From the NCBI GenBank assembly GCA_902465105.1, contig CABQLM010000078.1, positions 1 through 7,397 on the forward strand: a stretch of 7,397 nt of DNA. Reading direction: 5' to 3'. The translations under genes were made by a program, and so were the position numbers. The notes beneath the pieces are model-generated. The model had not been told where the DNA came from. It did no database searches and was given only the letters and a program-made list of their open reading frames with translations. This DNA is from an uncultured Collinsella sp. Its GTDB lineage: Bacteria; Actinomycetota; Coriobacteriia; Coriobacteriales; Coriobacteriaceae. Of this stretch, positions 5,596-7,397 are shown piece by piece (the first letter of the stretch is position 1; every line of letters starts with the position of its first letter).

Positions 5596-7397
5596 ATGGC
5601 AAAAGTCCGTGTGTCCACCCTGGCCAAAGAGTTCGGCATGACCTCCAAGGAACTGATGGGTCATCTCGCCGAAATGAAGATTCCCGCTAAGTCTGCTTCC
5701 TCCGCCCTGGAGGACGCTTATGTTGCCATGGTCCGCAAGCAGCTTGCCCCGGTGATCGCGGCCCGCGCCCAGGAAGTCGAGGCCGCCAAGCAGGCCGAGG
5801 AGCAGGCCGCTGCCGCCGAGGAGGCAGCACGCGCTGCCGAGGCCGAGCGCGAGCGCATCGCCGCCGAGAAGGCACGCGAGGAGGAACGCCGCCAGTTTGC
5901 CGCCGCCCAGGCAGCCGAGGAGGCAGCCCGTGCCGAGGCCGAGGCCAAGAAGAAGGCCGAGCAGGAGCGCCTTGCCCGCGAGAAGGAGGAGGCTGCCCGC
6001 GAGGCTCAGCGCCGCGCCGTTCCCGCTTCTGACTCCGGTTCGCGCTTCCGTTCGCTGCTCGACCAGATCGCCGCACAGGAGACCGTGCTCAAGGAGAAGA
6101 AGGACGCCGAGGACAAGGCTAAGGCCGAGCGCGCCGCCGAGCGCGGCAACCGTCGCGGCGGCAACAACGATCGTCGAGGCGGCCGTCGTAACGACCGCAA
6201 CGGCTCCGATAACTCCGAGCGCAACGGCTCCGAAAACCGTCCGCACAGCCATCGCACCAATGCCAGCAACAATGTTACTGCTGGCATGAATTTTCCCAAC
6301 CCCGATAAGCAGGGTAAGGGCAAGAAGCGCAAGGGTGGTCACAACAACGAAGAGGACCACTACAGCCGCATGGCGCGCGAGGCCGAGGAGTACAGCCGCG
6401 AGAAGGTCCTCGAGGAGGCTCGTGCCGCCGTCGAAGAGGCCTCTCGCGAGTCCACCGGTCGCCGCAAGAAGCGCAAGGAGAAGCGTGAGCGCGAGGCTGC
6501 TAAGGCTCAGGAAGAGCGCAAGATTGAGGAGGCGCTTGCCCAGGGCGTGAACCCCGAGGAGCTCGACGCCATCAAGGTCTCCCAGGGCGTTACCGTCCAG
6601 GAACTTGCCGAGGCACTCGACGTTCCGGCCAACGACATCATCAAGCGCCTGTTCCTGCTGGGCACGCCGCTCACCATGACGCAGTCCATGTCCGACGACC
6701 TCGTCGAACTCGTTGCCGACGACCTGGGCCGTCAGATCAAGATTATTACCCCCGAGGAGGAGAACTCCTTCTCGTTTTACGACGATCCCGCCGACCTTAA
6801 GCCGCGCGCCCCGGTCGTCACCGTCATGGGTCACGTCGACCACGGCAAGACGAGCCTGCTCGACGCCATCCGCCACACCGGCGTCGCTGCCGGCGAGGCG
6901 GGCGGCATTACGCAGGCCATCGGCGCTTCGCAGGTCATGATTAACGACCGCAAGATTACCTTCATCGATACCCCCGGCCACGCGACCTTTACGGCCATGC
7001 GTGCCCGCGGCGCCAAGGTGACCGACATCGTCATTCTGATCGTGGCTGCCGACGACGGCGTCATGCCTCAGACTATCGAGTCGATCAACCACGCCAAGGC
7101 TGCCGGCGTACCTATCGTCGTTGCCGTCAACAAGATCGATAAGCCGGGTGCCAACCCCGACCGCGTGCGCCAGGAGCTCACCGAGTACGGCATCATCCCC
7201 GAGGAGTGGGGCGGACAGAATATGTTCGTCAACATTTCAGCCAAGCAGAAGATTGGTATCGACGACCTGCTCGAGACCGTGCTTCTCCAGGCCGACGTGC
7301 TCGAGCTCAAGGCCAACCCCGACACCTTTGCCTCCGGTAACGTCCTCGAGGCTAAGCTCGACAAGGGCCGCGGTTCGGTTGCCACGGTGCTCGTGAC
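5596..7397 (+). CDS. infB: translation initiation factor IF-2 (3' end outside the window)
   Basis: Cytoplasmic GTPase that brings initiator tRNA to the 30S subunit and promotes subunit joining. The frame is open from ATG 5596 to the window end, 600 codons so far. An in-frame stop (5587-5589) just upstream and AGGTGA 6 nt before the ATG fix the start. Residues 1-50 are an IF2_N domain ([18 protein letters not shown]). Residues about 54-182 are a long charged, Ala/Glu/Lys/Arg-rich probable helix. Residues 183-233 are a disordered, Arg/Gly/Asn-rich segment. A second IF2_N-like domain spans about 330-380. The G domain has G1 GHVDHGKTS (412-420), GGIT (436-439), DTPGH (458-462), NKID (512-515) and SAK (548-550). 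Domain II begins near 580; domains III-IV lie beyond the window. It is the third gene of the operon, with no ylxR or ylxQ before it. Confidence 0.97.
   Translation, partial: MAKVRVSTLAKEFGMTSKELMGHLAEMKIPAKSASSALEDAYVAMVRKQLAPVIAARAQEVEAAKQAEEQAAAAEEAARAAEAERERIAAEKAREEERRQFAAAQAAEEAARAEAEAKKKAEQERLAREKEEAAREAQRRAVPASDSGSRFRSLLDQIAAQETVLKEKKDAEDKAKAERAAERGNRRGGNNDRRGGRRNDRNGSDNSERNGSENRPHSHRTNASNNVTAGMNFPNPDKQGKGKKRKGGHNNEEDHYSRMAREAEEYSREKVLEEARAAVEEASRESTGRRKKRKEKREREAAKAQEERKIEEALAQGVNPEELDAIKVSQGVTVQELAEALDVPANDIIKRLFLLGTPLTMTQSMSDDLVELVADDLGRQIKIITPEEENSFSFYDDPADLKPRAPVVTVMGHVDHGKTSLLDAIRHTGVAAGEAGGITQAIGASQVMINDRKITFIDTPGHATFTAMRARGAKVTDIVILIVAADDGVMPQTIESINHAKAAGVPIVVAVNKIDKPGANPDRVRQELTEYGIIPEEWGGQNMFVNISAKQKIGIDDLLETVLLQADVLELKANPDTFASGNVLEAKLDKGRGSVATVLV
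6260..6287 (+). repeat. perfect 9-bp inverted repeat inside infB
   Basis: ATGCCAGCA (6260-6268) and TGCTGGCAT (6279-6287) are exact inverted copies around a 10-nt loop, within which AAC and GTT could pair further. It lies in the codons for the disordered linker (residues about 222-231), where codon choice is free, and could form an mRNA hairpin. Confidence 0.5.

Noticed and set aside
5557..7092. Long minus-strand open frame opposite infB
   Set aside because: Leu/Ala/Gly-rich shadow of the Glu/Ala/Lys-rich IF2 N-terminus, not a membrane protein.

Overview
The window is a piece of GC-rich bacterial chromosome made of housekeeping genes. Gene content and protein sequence suggest an actinobacterium of class Coriobacteriia, most likely Collinsella or a close relative. 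That is judged from the overall look of the LeuRS, NusA and IF2 sequences; no database search was possible. Third codon positions are mostly G or C, which is why long meaningless open frames run antisense to the real genes. No transposase, integrase, phage gene, CRISPR array, tRNA or rRNA was found.

Layout. (1) Positions 1-135 are an untranslated leader that can fold into a long stem-loop (1-100), followed by a small hairpin around the ribosome binding site of leuS. (2) 136-2712 is a complete leucyl-tRNA synthetase gene. (3) 2713-2817 is a convergent intergenic region with a large hairpin that probably ends transcription from both sides. (4) 2818-3390, minus strand, is a small secreted lipoprotein of unknown function. 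(5) 3391-3760 is a divergent intergenic region. Its first part is a palindrome-rich stretch that may be a dispersed repeat. Its last part holds a near-consensus promoter and then, unexpectedly, an intrinsic-terminator hairpin between that promoter and the next gene. (6) rimP, nusA and infB follow on the plus strand as one operon; infB runs off the end of the window.

How the genes fit together. rimP-nusA-infB is the conserved bacterial cluster linking 30S ribosome maturation (RimP), transcription elongation and termination (NusA) and translation initiation (IF2). The terminator in its leader suggests the operon is set by attenuation. Because NusA promotes pausing and hairpin-dependent termination, feedback by NusA on its own operon is the obvious hypothesis. 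The usual ylxR and ylxQ genes are absent between nusA and infB. NusA instead carries a short C-terminal Cys3His motif of the kind that binds zinc. leuS is a separate unit with its own candidate RNA-level control.

The region is mostly ordinary core genome. The points most worth following up are the two leader RNA structures (leuS and rimP), the NusA C-terminal extension and the intergenic candidate repeat.
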